NCBI GenBank assembly: GCA_002354635.1
Contig: DELZ01000004.1
Location: 447,878-511,877 of the forward strand
Origin: Sphingomonadales bacterium UBA2683
GTDB taxonomy: Bacteria; Pseudomonadota; Alphaproteobacteria; Sphingomonadales; Sphingomonadaceae
Direction: 5' to 3'
DNA length: 64,000 bases
The notes below the pieces were generated by a model that did no database searches, had not been told where the DNA came from, and saw only the letters and a program-made list of their open reading frames with translations. Of the stretch, positions 34,490-44,258 are shown in pieces; position 1 is the stretch's first letter; every line of letters begins with the position of its first letter. The translations under genes were made by a program, and so were the position numbers.

Positions 34490-36200
34490 ACATATTGAAT
34501 AACTCCCCTCTGAGGGACCGGTCGACACCGATAGAATGGATATCACGACTGTGCCCAGATTAGTGATATGCATAACGCTGATAAGTCATAATTGTCCGAT
34601 CAATTGGGTTTGAAGCATAAGCGGCTATAAGGCTAAAAGCCCAATCAAAATCAGCCCAATAAGCCACTGGTTTTGACGAAATTGTGGAAGTCGGCGCAAC
34701 GTCGATCAGAAGGTCCGCAAAAGGCGGCAATTCCCGTTGGTGCTGTGTCAGGTGAACCGCTTCGAGATGCTGATGTAACAAATCGAACTGAGTTAACCGC
34801 TATCATTCCATCGCTACCGGTGGCGACACCGGCTGGTCCATACAGTCTGTTTTATTCTCGCGGTGTACAATTTTGATGGAAACTCCCTTTCGGATTCGGC
34901 CGTTGCATTCAAATTCAACGACGTTTTTGTCAGCAGACCGTCGAAAGCAACCGGTTTTTTCTGCGACCTTGAAGGCTGAAGTTTACAAAAGGGCCTCAAG
35001 GCTCGACTTATGGACGGAATGCGATTGGTGGAGCGGTGAATGTGATGCCCGTCGCACCCAAAAATTGGGGAGCTTTCCGTCAGTAGGCGCCGAATACAGC
35101 AATTGTGGTGCGCTGCGTCTTGGTGTCGCCAATAATTTTCCGCCCGGCGATAATGCCGCGGCAAGAACCGCTGCAATTTACGTGAAACACTATGGGTATA
35201 TGTCTGATGGTACCGATGATCAGGATGATCTGGGAGCACCCCTTTCATTATTGGTCGAGCCAACCAAATATTTCTATCTGAAAGTCAGTGATGATTATTT
35301 CCGATAAAGGGTAACGGACCCGGTTCGACCGTAGTTAGTAGCCCTAGCCTTGCGTTCAATTATAATCTCGATAACAGTGTTGGTTTAAGCGATCCGCGTG
35401 CGCAAGCAGTTTATAACAACACCGATATTTTCATTACGGGTGACACTTCAACCGGATTGTCAAATACTCAGAATATGGACAATGAGCTCTCGGACGTTTC
35501 CGCTAATCTAAATTGGGATAAACCAGCTGGCGCAATCACGATTATCCCAGTCTATACTGCCAGCCTATAGGGAAGTTAAGCTAGATAATCGAACAACCTG
35601 TTCTGGCTTTCAAATCACCGAAAATTCAAAGTCTGGTCAATTCGGTTTAGAAGCGTGCGTCGCTTCTGACGATGAAAAAACAATCAGTTATCTTTTCAGA
35701 ATGTTCCATTCTAACAAAAAAGTTAAAACGCCGCCCTATAGTCCAAATTCCCATTTCAACGTTTCTTACCAATCAGACGAGTTCAACGCCAAGAGCATGG
35801 CTGCATTTGCAGAAGAGTTTGCCGATGACATTATCGGGCGTAGAACATTGGGCGGCCAGGTTATTTTTTCGAGATTCGGACGGGAATGTTCACGGCCTTT
35901 CCGATGTCTGCCGGTCAGTTATCCATCGATGTAGGTGAAACTGTCGTTAACCAAACCGATGTTGGCGCAAGACGCTTGCGAGGGGGTGGACTGGTCTGTG
36001 ACGGCGGTCGTCTTATCCCTGAACACACTGGCGGCATCTATCGCGATAAAGCTCGGACTGGTGATCAAGACATGCCACTTCAAAAGCCTGTAAATGCTGG
36101 ATTCCTCCGTTCATCGCTGAACGTCGCCCTCAGCTATCTAGGCGATAACTCGCAGCGTTCCAGTACTATCTCGAGCATCCGTTTGGCAACAACTGAATGA
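34490..36200 (+). pseudogene. Decayed TonB-dependent receptor
   Basis: Pieces of one receptor appear in order but in shifting frames. The plug entry VSGEPLRDADVTNRTELTAI with SLPVATPAGPYSLFYSRGV starts near 34740, then SLSDSAVAFKFNDVFVSRPS. GAEYSNCGALRLGVANNFPP and KHYGYMSDGTDDQDDLGA follow near 35085-35240. Barrel strands such as NTDIFITGDTSTGLSNTQ with NMDNELSDVSANLNWDKPAG lie near 35420-35545. At least three frameshifts and several stops break it. The first about 180 bp and the last about 250 bp are too worn to assign. The N-terminal signal and TonB box are not seen. Confidence 0.75.
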
Positions 36201-36363
36201 CGGCACTTAATCAAGCCTAAGCAATTATATGTATTGACTAGGTCATCAACCCCAATTCCACGGAGTCGCGGGAGAGAATAAACGCTCTTAAAGACCAATA
36301 ATGAAATTTGGGTGCATTGCCTAGTTAACGGGCCAGCGATCCAAACCACGGGAGGGAATAGTC

Positions 36364-38916
36364 ATGATATTTAAATCGCATGCAAAAGCCGTTTACTCGA
36401 AAGGGTTAGCTGCTACCTTGCTGTCTTCGACAGCATTTTTACCAACAATAGGTTATGCCCAAGACACCCAGCAAGCCGAACAGCGCGGTCAGAATAGAAC
36501 CGCCGCTAGTTCGGAAGCCGATTCAAATGTAATCATTGTGACAGCGCAACGTAAGAGCCAGGACATCCAAGATGTAGGCATCGCTATATCGGCGTATGGC
36601 GGAGAAGCACTGCAGCAACAAGGCATCACAGTCAGTTCAGATGTCGCCTCGCTGACCCCCGGTGTGACTTTATCTGGTACATATGGTGGTCAAAGCGTCC
36701 AATTTTCGATACGGGGCGTAACCCAGAGCGATTTTAACGACGCCATTGAGGCTCCAGTAGCAGTATATATTGATGATATATATATTGCTTCACAGCAAGG
36801 GCAGTCGATGGCGTTATTCGATATTGAACGTGTCGAAGCTCTCAAAGGGCCTCAGGGAACATTGTTCGGACGAAATGCTACGGGCGGACTTGTAAACTTT
36901 GTAATCGAAAAGCCAAAACTTGAAGAATGGTCTGGTTACATTGATGCAACCTATGGTCGGTTTCAGAAAACCGCCTTGGAAGGCGCCTTGAATATTCCCC
37001 TTGGCGAAAATGTTGCAATCCGAGCCTCCGCTATCTGGGATCGCAATGATTCCATGTGGAACAATGTGTACAATGGCGGCTCAGCCGTTAACGGCCAAAA
37101 TCCGGCGGCAATCGAATCATTTTTACCCCGCGACTTCAACGTAGGCGAAAATCTTGGTGACAAAGACACGTTATCAGGCCGTATCCAACTATATGCAGAG
37201 TTGAATGAAGACTGGAACGTCAGGCTTTCCGCTAGCGGTACACGCCAGCGTTTTTCAGAATCCCCCTGGGCATCTTCGGTCGCAGCTCCTGTGGTTGATG
37301 CCAATGGCGTTGTGGTGGATACTGTGCGAATTGATGCGAATGATACGCGTAGTGTCATTGGCCCAAATGGAAATAACTACTTCGACCCCTCAATTTTTGC
37401 ATTTCAGGCGTTCCAACAGGGCCCAGGGCCAATATTTGCGCCAACCGGTGCCAGCATGACCCGATTTGCAGGCCAGACATGGTTCGGATACTACCCGGTA
37501 GACATTGGAAATAGGCAATTGTCTAAGGATTATGCATTGCGTGATCTGAACACTTTCGATGCCTACAATTTTACGGGCCACGTAAATGGGCGCTTGGGTG
37601 ATATTGACCTAACTTGGGTAACCGGAATGAACAACTACAAGAAGGAGTTCCTTTTGGATGCAGATGCATCGCCGGGTAACATCTTCCTTTTCGGAAACAA
37701 GGCCGATATCGATAGCGTCTCGACCGAATTAAGATTTAGCCAAGATAATGACGGTTTCAATTGGCAGGCCGGATTATATTATTTGCATGTCGATGCATTC
37801 AACGCACAAGGAATCTTGGGCCCCAATGGCTCATATTTCGCTCTGGTTTTTGATTTACCGCCGGCAGCGGGCGGCTTTGGCATTCCAGGTGCGCTGGCAA
37901 ATGGCGTAGACCCGCTGGCAGTATTCCGCCTCAAAACGGACAGCTATTCGGTATTTGGTCAATTTGACTGGGAGTTCGCACCCGATTGGACCGTGGTCAT
38001 GGGTGGTCGTGTCATTAAAGAAGATCAGAATTACGACTATGGCACTGAAATTTTTCTTAGTGACAATGCTTATAGTGTTGATCTCAAAGACAGCTCGCAA
38101 AGCCTAGGATCAATTTACCCCGATTTCGTTGATTCTCGCAAAAACACCTATTGGGCTGGCAAGCTCCAATTGGAATATCGCCCGAATAGCGACTTGTTGC
38201 TCTATGCCGGTGTCAACCGCGGTGTAAAGGGCGGTAGCTATAATGGCCAGTATTTTGAAGCTTCGCCATCGCTCAACCCTAACGACATCCCTTATAATGA
38301 AGAAGTACTGCTGTCATATGAAGCTGGTTTCAAGCTTAGCGGCTACGGTTTTCGGTTGAACGGAACAGTCTTTCATTATGATTATTCAGATTACCAATCC
38401 TATCTTTTCCAAGGCCTGCGCGGACAAGTAAGCAACCTGGATGCTGATAGCATCGGGGTAGAACTTGATGGATCGATCACGATTGTTGACGGCCTTCAGC
38501 TCTCTGGCCAAATTGCATATATTGATGCAAATGTTCGAGATTTTCCGAACACGCCAACAACCACTGTTGATTTGCGACCAACTTATACTCCGGAATGGTC
38601 AGGTAACACCAGCCTTTCCTATACAACTGATCTTGGTGACGGCACCCTCTATCTTGCTGGATCGATGTCGTTTCAATCTTCGTTCTTTCACAACGCCCAA
38701 AACTTTAGCGCAGACAAATTAAAGGGATGGGAACTTTTTAACTTGAACGCCAGCTATAAGACGAACAACGGTTTGTCCGTGGGCGGATACATAAAAAACC
38801 TGTTTGATAAGCGCTATGCTTCTGTCGGGCTAGACCTTTCTGGCGCCTGTGGGTGCAACCTCGAAGGCTATGGTGAGCCGATGACGTGGGGCCTTAAAAT
38901 TGGTTATGAATTTTAA
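36364..38916 (+). CDS. TonB-dependent outer-membrane receptor
   Basis: This 850-aa protein has a signal peptide ending near IGYAQ (residue 32), a TonB box-like NVIIVTAQRKSQDIQDVGIA, a plug domain (EALKGPQGTLFGRNATGGLV) and a 22-strand-type barrel. The barrel ends GLKIGYEF with the C-terminal Phe needed for outer-membrane insertion. It is preceded by GGGAGGG. It belongs to the large group of sphingomonad receptors with Asp/Tyr-rich loops and no siderophore hallmark. Placed between the box and carboxylase modules, it may import an aromatic substrate; this is inference. Confidence 0.9.
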   Translation: MIFKSHAKAVYSKGLAATLLSSTAFLPTIGYAQDTQQAEQRGQNRTAASSEADSNVIIVTAQRKSQDIQDVGIAISAYGGEALQQQGITVSSDVASLTPGVTLSGTYGGQSVQFSIRGVTQSDFNDAIEAPVAVYIDDIYIASQQGQSMALFDIERVEALKGPQGTLFGRNATGGLVNFVIEKPKLEEWSGYIDATYGRFQKTALEGALNIPLGENVAIRASAIWDRNDSMWNNVYNGGSAVNGQNPAAIESFLPRDFNVGENLGDKDTLSGRIQLYAELNEDWNVRLSASGTRQRFSESPWASSVAAPVVDANGVVVDTVRIDANDTRSVIGPNGNNYFDPSIFAFQAFQQGPGPIFAPTGASMTRFAGQTWFGYYPVDIGNRQLSKDYALRDLNTFDAYNFTGHVNGRLGDIDLTWVTGMNNYKKEFLLDADASPGNIFLFGNKADIDSVSTELRFSQDNDGFNWQAGLYYLHVDAFNAQGILGPNGSYFALVFDLPPAAGGFGIPGALANGVDPLAVFRLKTDSYSVFGQFDWEFAPDWTVVMGGRVIKEDQNYDYGTEIFLSDNAYSVDLKDSSQSLGSIYPDFVDSRKNTYWAGKLQLEYRPNSDLLLYAGVNRGVKGGSYNGQYFEASPSLNPNDIPYNEEVLLSYEAGFKLSGYGFRLNGTVFHYDYSDYQSYLFQGLRGQVSNLDADSIGVELDGSITIVDGLQLSGQIAYIDANVRDFPNTPTTTVDLRPTYTPEWSGNTSLSYTTDLGDGTLYLAGSMSFQSSFFHNAQNFSADKLKGWELFNLNASYKTNNGLSVGGYIKNLFDKRYASVGLDLSGACGCNLEGYGEPMTWGLKIGYEF

Positions 38917-38937
38917 ACATTGCTGTTGACTTAAGAT

Positions 38938-38965
38938 AAAAAGCCTCGCTTTTGCGGGGCTTTTT
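38938..38965 (+). terminator. Rho-independent terminator after the TonB receptor
   Basis: A 12-bp stem AAAAAGCCTCGC / GCGGGGCTTTTT (one G-T pair) with a TTTT loop and a T-run, 21 nt after the receptor stop. Confidence 0.88.
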
Positions 38966-39068
38966 ATTGGATGCTTAAAATATGCCTGTATCTCCCGTCA
39001 GCGTTCAATAACCAGATTGGTTGCATAAATAGGAGAGTATTTTGATTTCATCGTAATGACCGTAGAAA

Positions 39069-40160
39069 ATGACGGTGAAACCAAAACAGGAAAACTCCAA
39101 AGCCTCCATAGAGCGTGTGGTGAACGATGTTCGCAGAGCGATCCGCAAACAACATAGCGTAAAAGATCAGATACGGATCATGCTGAAAGGTCTGCGCAGC
39201 CAGGATAGTTTTGCCGAGCTATGCCGCCGGGAAGATATTGCTCCGGGCTAGTATTACAAATGGTCGAGAACCGTTTGCTCCAAAAAAGCATGGTCGAGAA
39301 TAGGGAAGACGAAGGGTGAGATATCCCGAATCAGAAAAGCTTGAGATCATCCGCATTATCGAACGCTCTCACTTACCCGCGAAGCAGACTCTGAATAGGC
39401 TGGGCTTAGCCCGACCTACCTTTTACCACTGGTATAACCTGTATAAGCGGTTCGACGAGGATGCGTTGAAAGTGATCGGCGGCCAGCTTTTGCCGCATAC
39501 GCATGGCGCACAACCTGATCACCAGCCCGAACTTTATCGTAATCAAGGCCGCCAGTGATTTCATGAACAAGACGACAACGCCTAACCAGAGGTCGCAGAC
39601 CGACCTTACTTATCTCAAGACCGTTGGATGGGGCTGATATTATCTGTCGACCATCCTAGACGATTATTCTCGCTTCATCATTGCATGGAAGCTGTGCACG
39701 GCCATTCGCCAGAAGATGTCATCGAAACACTGGAGCTTGCACGGGAAGCATCATGCTGTGACTCATCTCATGTGCCGCACAAGACGCGTCTACCCGGCGA
39801 TAAGGATCCCAGCCACGTTTCAGGTGAGTCGGCCGATTGTCTGGCCGACAAGAAGGTGCGTCACCTTCGCGGCGTGCCGTTCCATTCTCAAATCCAGGGC
39901 AAAATCGAACGTTGGCATCACCCTCCCCAAACTGCATCCTGCTCGAGAGTTATTATCTGCCCAACGATCTTGAAGCGCAGGTCGAAGCGTTCATCGAACA
40001 CAACAACCACCAACGTTGTGACGAGAACATCAAAAACACCACACCCGCATATGCCTACTTTATCGAAGCACGATCGCCGCTTAACATCAAGCAATAGATG
40101 GACCCAAATATTCACCTATCTCAAACCCACATCTGTCCCATCTTATCTAACGATGGACAG
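39069..40160 (+). pseudogene. IS3-type transposase ruin (orfA and orfB remnants)
   Basis: The orfA part (39069-39251) reads KDQIRIMLKGLRSQDSFAEL with CRREDIAPG, then a stop; about 100 bp are deleted before RLLQKSMVENREDEG near 39275. OrfB begins MRYPESEKLEIIRIIERSHL at 39316. Much of its middle is deleted, then LITSPNFIVIKAASDFMNKT, QTDLTYLKTVGWG-stop-YYLS, ILDDYSRFIIAWKL and later GKIERWH appear in different frames. These hold the DDE positions of IS3-family transposases. No intact terminal repeats were found. Confidence 0.85.
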
Positions 40161-40260
40161 CGGCTAATTCGAAAACGAGAGAGCCGCCTTGAACTAACAC
40201 TCTCAGCTTCCACCTCTCAGCGACACATAAGTTCCAGTCACATAATATACTGATGCTGGG

Positions 40261-41331
40261 TCAGTTGGTGTTGATCACGACAGAATTCAGCAACGCGATG
40301 ATGGCATCTCGCTCGAGCTTTTCACCGATTAATATTAATTTGCTCTTGGTCGGTTCATATGGCCGCCAATAGGTCGTACCATTTATATTCAACAGCCCAT
40401 TAACCCCTTGAACGATAAGTCGCCTGCGACTTCCCGCTACGTTCAAAAGCCCTTTAATCCGCCAAAGGTCATCACCATAACGATCCGTTAAAGCGGCCAT
40501 TGCCAAATCGAACTGTTGCGCATCTAATGGTCGTTCACATTCCCAATATATGGAAACAACGTCACTAAGGTGATCGTCGTCGTCATGATGATGATGCCCA
40601 TCACAATCTTCATGCCCCAAGTGACACTCTGAATGGTCCTGCGCAATATCGCTTCCGACGGAATGACTGCTGGTTTGACTGGTATCAAATCTATCGAGCT
40701 GAAAGCCTTTGATCATCAAAACCTGATCGGCAATATTCTGGATTGATAGATCATCCGGCGACACCCGGACAATCTCGGCGGTCCTGTTCATCTGGATAAG
40801 CTTGCTCTTCAAAGCAGTCATCTGATCTTCAGTTGCCAAATCACATTTGGTCATGAAGCAGCGATCAGCATATGCAATTTGTGCGCGAGCTTCGCGCCTC
40901 GCCGAGATCGCTTTTACACCGTTCACGGCATCGACCAGAGTAACAATGCCATCAAGATAATAATGATCGAGAATTGCCGATTCAGCCAGAAACGTTCGCG
41001 CGATTGGCCCCGGATCGGCCAGGCCAGTTGTTTCGATAACGACATGGTCAAAGTCGATGGTACCCGCTTCACGGCTTTTGACCAAACGATCCAATGCATT
41101 GGCAAGGTCGCCGCGAACTGTGCAACATACACAGCCGTTATCCAACTGCACAATTGCTTCATCATCGGGCCGTTCAATCAATTCTGAATCTACACCAACC
41201 TCGCCATATTCATTTTCAATGATTGCCAAGCGATGGCCATGATTTTCTTTCAGCAAATGATTGATCAATGTTGTCTTGCCGCTTCCCAAAAACCCTGTGA
41301 GAACTGTGACAGGTGTAGCGTGAAACGACAT
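40261..41331 (-). CDS. CobW-family GTP-dependent metallochaperone
   Basis: This 356-aa P-loop GTPase has Walker A TGFLGSGKTTLINHLL, the IENEYGEVGVDSELI switch, and the metal-binding CxCC motif NGCVCCTVRGDLANAL. A histidine/aspartate-rich stretch (HEDCDGHHHHDDDDHLSDVV, about residues 245-265) precedes the C-terminal CobW_C domain. Family members deliver zinc, cobalt or iron to target enzymes. It directly follows the candidate epsilon gene with no gap, so it likely serves the carboxylase complex upstream, whose relatives contain metal ions. The target and metal are inference. Confidence 0.9.
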   Translation of the reverse strand: MSFHATPVTVLTGFLGSGKTTLINHLLKENHGHRLAIIENEYGEVGVDSELIERPDDEAIVQLDNGCVCCTVRGDLANALDRLVKSREAGTIDFDHVVIETTGLADPGPIARTFLAESAILDHYYLDGIVTLVDAVNGVKAISARREARAQIAYADRCFMTKCDLATEDQMTALKSKLIQMNRTAEIVRVSPDDLSIQNIADQVLMIKGFQLDRFDTSQTSSHSVGSDIAQDHSECHLGHEDCDGHHHHDDDDHLSDVVSIYWECERPLDAQQFDLAMAALTDRYGDDLWRIKGLLNVAGSRRRLIVQGVNGLLNINGTTYWRPYEPTKSKLILIGEKLERDAIIALLNSVVINTN

Positions 41332-42180
41332 TTAACTTCCCAAGCTTTTCTTAGCCAATGCCAATTTTTCTAACAGCTTTTCCATTGGAGTATTTGCGGG
41401 AACTTCTCCGGTTGTGACGGCAATTCGACAATCATCTTGGCCGACGATATTTCCCCATTTTTCGGTATCATTAGGCAAAGTCTGGACCCAATCTTTGGGC
41501 GTAGCCAGTCTCGGCCAGTCTGTATCATCATCGGCAAGCACTATCAGCGGTATTTTCAAAAATTTCGCAGTATTTGCAATCGTGCCGTACAAATCCACCC
41601 AATCTTCGACCAATGGAAGGCTTTCATGCATCACAATAACATTCGCCCCTGCCTGGCCGAATGTTCTGACCAATGCGGCCAGCGCGGCGGTCACCCCTTC
41701 GCAGTTATCGAGCGTCGGCTCTTCCCCTTTTGCGAGAAGTTGTCGAAGCAGATTAGACGCGCCGGTCAAACCCGCTACGATCAATGTGTTCTCGTCTATT
41801 TCTGGTGCCAAGCGCCGCGTGCCTTCTATGGCAGCAGAAAGTGCCTCCGAACGGCCCCAAAGCTCAGAAAAGTCGGCAGACGTATCAACTATCGATTGTG
41901 CCGGTGCCACGACTTTGGGAGGCCAGGCAGAATAGTCCACCTGCGCACCCAAAGCCTCTGCCTCCATCGTCGATGGGGCGGCGATTGCTATAGTGTCAAG
42001 TCCTGCCGCCCGGCGCAGGCTACTGACCCCCTTGATCAATTGCATGGGATCTGTAACCATTTCCTGCGGGGTAATAGCTTCAATTTGGCAAGCAACAGCC
42101 CTAGCCAGCGGCGCAAACAAGGGTGAGTCCGCCGACCCAGCCTTGCGCGCCATATCCTTCATCTGATGCTGCAACGACAT
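41332..42180 (-). CDS. Candidate carboxylase epsilon subunit (ApcE-like)
   Basis: This 282-aa (about 31 kDa) protein is not assigned by an obvious domain. Size and position match the 34-kDa epsilon subunit of acetophenone carboxylase, the fifth gene of that enzyme. The segment ACQIEAITPQEMVTDPMQLI with GLDTIAIAAPSTMEAEALGA recalls the N-terminal part of uroporphyrinogen-decarboxylase-type barrels, and IANTAKFLKIPLIVLADDDT a later beta-strand of one, but the catalytic residues of true UroD are not evident. It lies 4 bp after the beta gene and abuts the CobW gene. Alternative: a UroD-family protein of independent role. Confidence 0.55.
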   Translation of the reverse strand: MSLQHQMKDMARKAGSADSPLFAPLARAVACQIEAITPQEMVTDPMQLIKGVSSLRRAAGLDTIAIAAPSTMEAEALGAQVDYSAWPPKVVAPAQSIVDTSADFSELWGRSEALSAAIEGTRRLAPEIDENTLIVAGLTGASNLLRQLLAKGEEPTLDNCEGVTAALAALVRTFGQAGANVIVMHESLPLVEDWVDLYGTIANTAKFLKIPLIVLADDDTDWPRLATPKDWVQTLPNDTEKWGNIVGQDDCRIAVTTGEVPANTPMEKLLEKLALAKKSLGS

Positions 42181-42183
42181 ATG

Positions 42184-44241
42184 CTAAGCCCTCAACAACG
42201 GCGTTTCTAGTACCCCTTCTGGCCAACTACCATAATATTTCAGAATTTCTTCTGAAGGTTTCTTCTTGGCCCAACTGGCATCGAAGTCGTTCCATGTAAC
42301 TCCGCGAGAAATTCTGGCAGCCTTCAAGCGAACTCTTTCGGCCTCACTGGCTTCAATGTCGACCCGTTCGAACTGATCATCCCAAATGGCACCATATATC
42401 GACAGCGCTACATCGCGGGTTACCACGCCCTTGTCGATATCGACACCAACCGATTCCAGATCGCGGTCTAGTGGATCACCAAATCCGGTGCCACCACAAG
42501 AAAATGCGAATGTAAGGACATCACCATCCTTATATGGCTCCACCGACCTTCCCTGGAACTGCGCACGATATTCGCCTTCGATGGTCTTTTCAGTCAGCAT
42601 TTTGTGCCAATCCATGTCCAGAGCGTCACCGCGAGCCAACTGTTCTTTCAACTTCGAATCGCGAACCGAAATGCCAGGAACCGTGCAGGGTGCATAGCCA
42701 CCGAAAAGCGGCTGCGGTGTTTGCAATTTGGTATTATCGGCAATCGCCATCATATATATTTCGGTGGTCTCATGCGCGACCCATAGCTGCGCCGTGCCTA
42801 CACCGCCGCGATGTTTGCCGTGGCCGCAACTGTCCGCCCATTGATTTGACATGGGGATTAGTAGCGGGAATTCATTTTCTACAAGCTCCGTATTCGGAGC
42901 GCGCCCGAACACACACCAAGGAAAACCAAACGCGTCCATACCATCTTCAACGGGACGAGCACCTTGTCCTTCGGTGTTGATCGAATAGGCCATCATATCG
43001 GAATAGCTGTATCCCCATTGATTTACACCGGCAGTAACAAGCGCGTTTCCGCCATTGCCCATTGATGCGCCTGCTTGCTCCCATTGATCACTCCCAAACA
43101 ATGCTTTCGCACAGCAATTGTGCACAGCGCTCATCACACCTGTCGATATCATCACCGAACCCGATGTCGCCGCCCGAGGGTCGGGACTTAAGCAAGTATT
43201 TTGGCCAAATTTAAAATCAATCGAGTTAAAAGTGCCGTTGCTTATTGGTAATGAGTGGAAAAGATACTCGTAAATATAGTTCGAGAAATGCGCGATAGCC
43301 GCTTGTGGATGCGCATTATATATAGATGGTGTTTCAGCTCCGGTTCCGGACAGATCGACCGTCATCTTGCTGTCCTTGATCGTCATTGACATCGAGCATG
43401 ACTTAACCAATCCCTGCTCCATACCTGCAGCATCGGCAAAGGTGACGCAGCGAAATGTCCCCTCAGGCCAGCCTTTGATAATATCTTTGGCGCCTTCATC
43501 AGCAACCTGAAGCATCTTCCTGAACAGCCCCTTCATATATGGGACACCATTGCGTTGCACCAGTTCCAGCAAACGTGTTCGCACACGGTCTGCTGTCGTG
43601 CAGCGAGCTTTCAAATCAACCGTGATCATTGCCTCTGCACGCAGACCAAAGGCCTGAAACATCGTCACAACATCTTCATTGAGTTCGAAATTTGATCCAA
43701 TCTTCAATGGGGGTAGATTCATACCCTCCTCAAACCGTGTTTTTGCCGAAATTGGCATGCCACCCGGTTCGATAGCGCCAGTTTCCGTTGTGTGCACCAA
43801 AGCCGCAGTCCACGCGATTAATTCACCCTCATGAAAAACGGGCATACAAACCATTTGATCAGGGTTATGCACACCGCCATAAACGGCATCATTTGCGAAC
43901 CACAAATCACCATCTTTAATACCTGGATTTTTGCCGTATTTATTAATAATGTATTTAACAACCAATGGCGGAATCACAGAGTGCAAATAGGTTCCGCAAG
44001 AACCGTTCACCAAATCCCCGTTCGCGGTCAAAATCCCGACGAGAGAGTCACCAGCGACCCCCATCGCACATCTGCAAGAACGCACAAAAACGTCCATGCC
44101 TTCATCAAGAATATCATTCGTCCGTTGAAAGCCGATTTCAAACTGAGCAGGCGTAATTTTGGCTGCTTCTAGCAATTCTTCTTCAGTTGCCGGAGCAGGC
44201 TTTAGCCAATCCAGCTTTTCTTCAAGTGTAGGAATACCCAT
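42184..44241 (-). CDS. Hydantoinase B/oxoprolinase family protein (acetophenone-carboxylase beta-like)
   Basis: This 685-aa HyuB-type subunit starts near LEEAAKITPAQFEIG-like sequence and has GDSLVGILTANGDLVNGSCG, DGDLWFANDAVYGGVHNPDQ, the acidic/His motif HTTETGAIEPGGMPISAKTR, and GHGKHRGGVGTAQLWVAHE. In acetone and acetophenone carboxylases this subunit holds the carboxylation site. I chose ATG 44241, with AGGAG 6 nt upstream, over GTG 44244. It lies in the order alpha', gamma, alpha, beta, epsilon with short gaps. Acetone carboxylase has only three subunits; the extra HyuA and epsilon-like genes favour the Apc type. Confidence 0.85.
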   Translation of the reverse strand: MGIPTLEEKLDWLKPAPATEEELLEAAKITPAQFEIGFQRTNDILDEGMDVFVRSCRCAMGVAGDSLVGILTANGDLVNGSCGTYLHSVIPPLVVKYIINKYGKNPGIKDGDLWFANDAVYGGVHNPDQMVCMPVFHEGELIAWTAALVHTTETGAIEPGGMPISAKTRFEEGMNLPPLKIGSNFELNEDVVTMFQAFGLRAEAMITVDLKARCTTADRVRTRLLELVQRNGVPYMKGLFRKMLQVADEGAKDIIKGWPEGTFRCVTFADAAGMEQGLVKSCSMSMTIKDSKMTVDLSGTGAETPSIYNAHPQAAIAHFSNYIYEYLFHSLPISNGTFNSIDFKFGQNTCLSPDPRAATSGSVMISTGVMSAVHNCCAKALFGSDQWEQAGASMGNGGNALVTAGVNQWGYSYSDMMAYSINTEGQGARPVEDGMDAFGFPWCVFGRAPNTELVENEFPLLIPMSNQWADSCGHGKHRGGVGTAQLWVAHETTEIYMMAIADNTKLQTPQPLFGGYAPCTVPGISVRDSKLKEQLARGDALDMDWHKMLTEKTIEGEYRAQFQGRSVEPYKDGDVLTFAFSCGGTGFGDPLDRDLESVGVDIDKGVVTRDVALSIYGAIWDDQFERVDIEASEAERVRLKAARISRGVTWNDFDASWAKKKPSEEILKYYGSWPEGVLETPLLRA

Positions 44242-44258
44242 CACATTCTCCTAATATT

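Noticed and set aside
41332..42180. Reading the 282-aa protein as a true uroporphyrinogen decarboxylase
   Set aside because: Only loose similarity at the N-terminal part; the catalytic residues are not evident and size and context fit a carboxylase epsilon subunit better.
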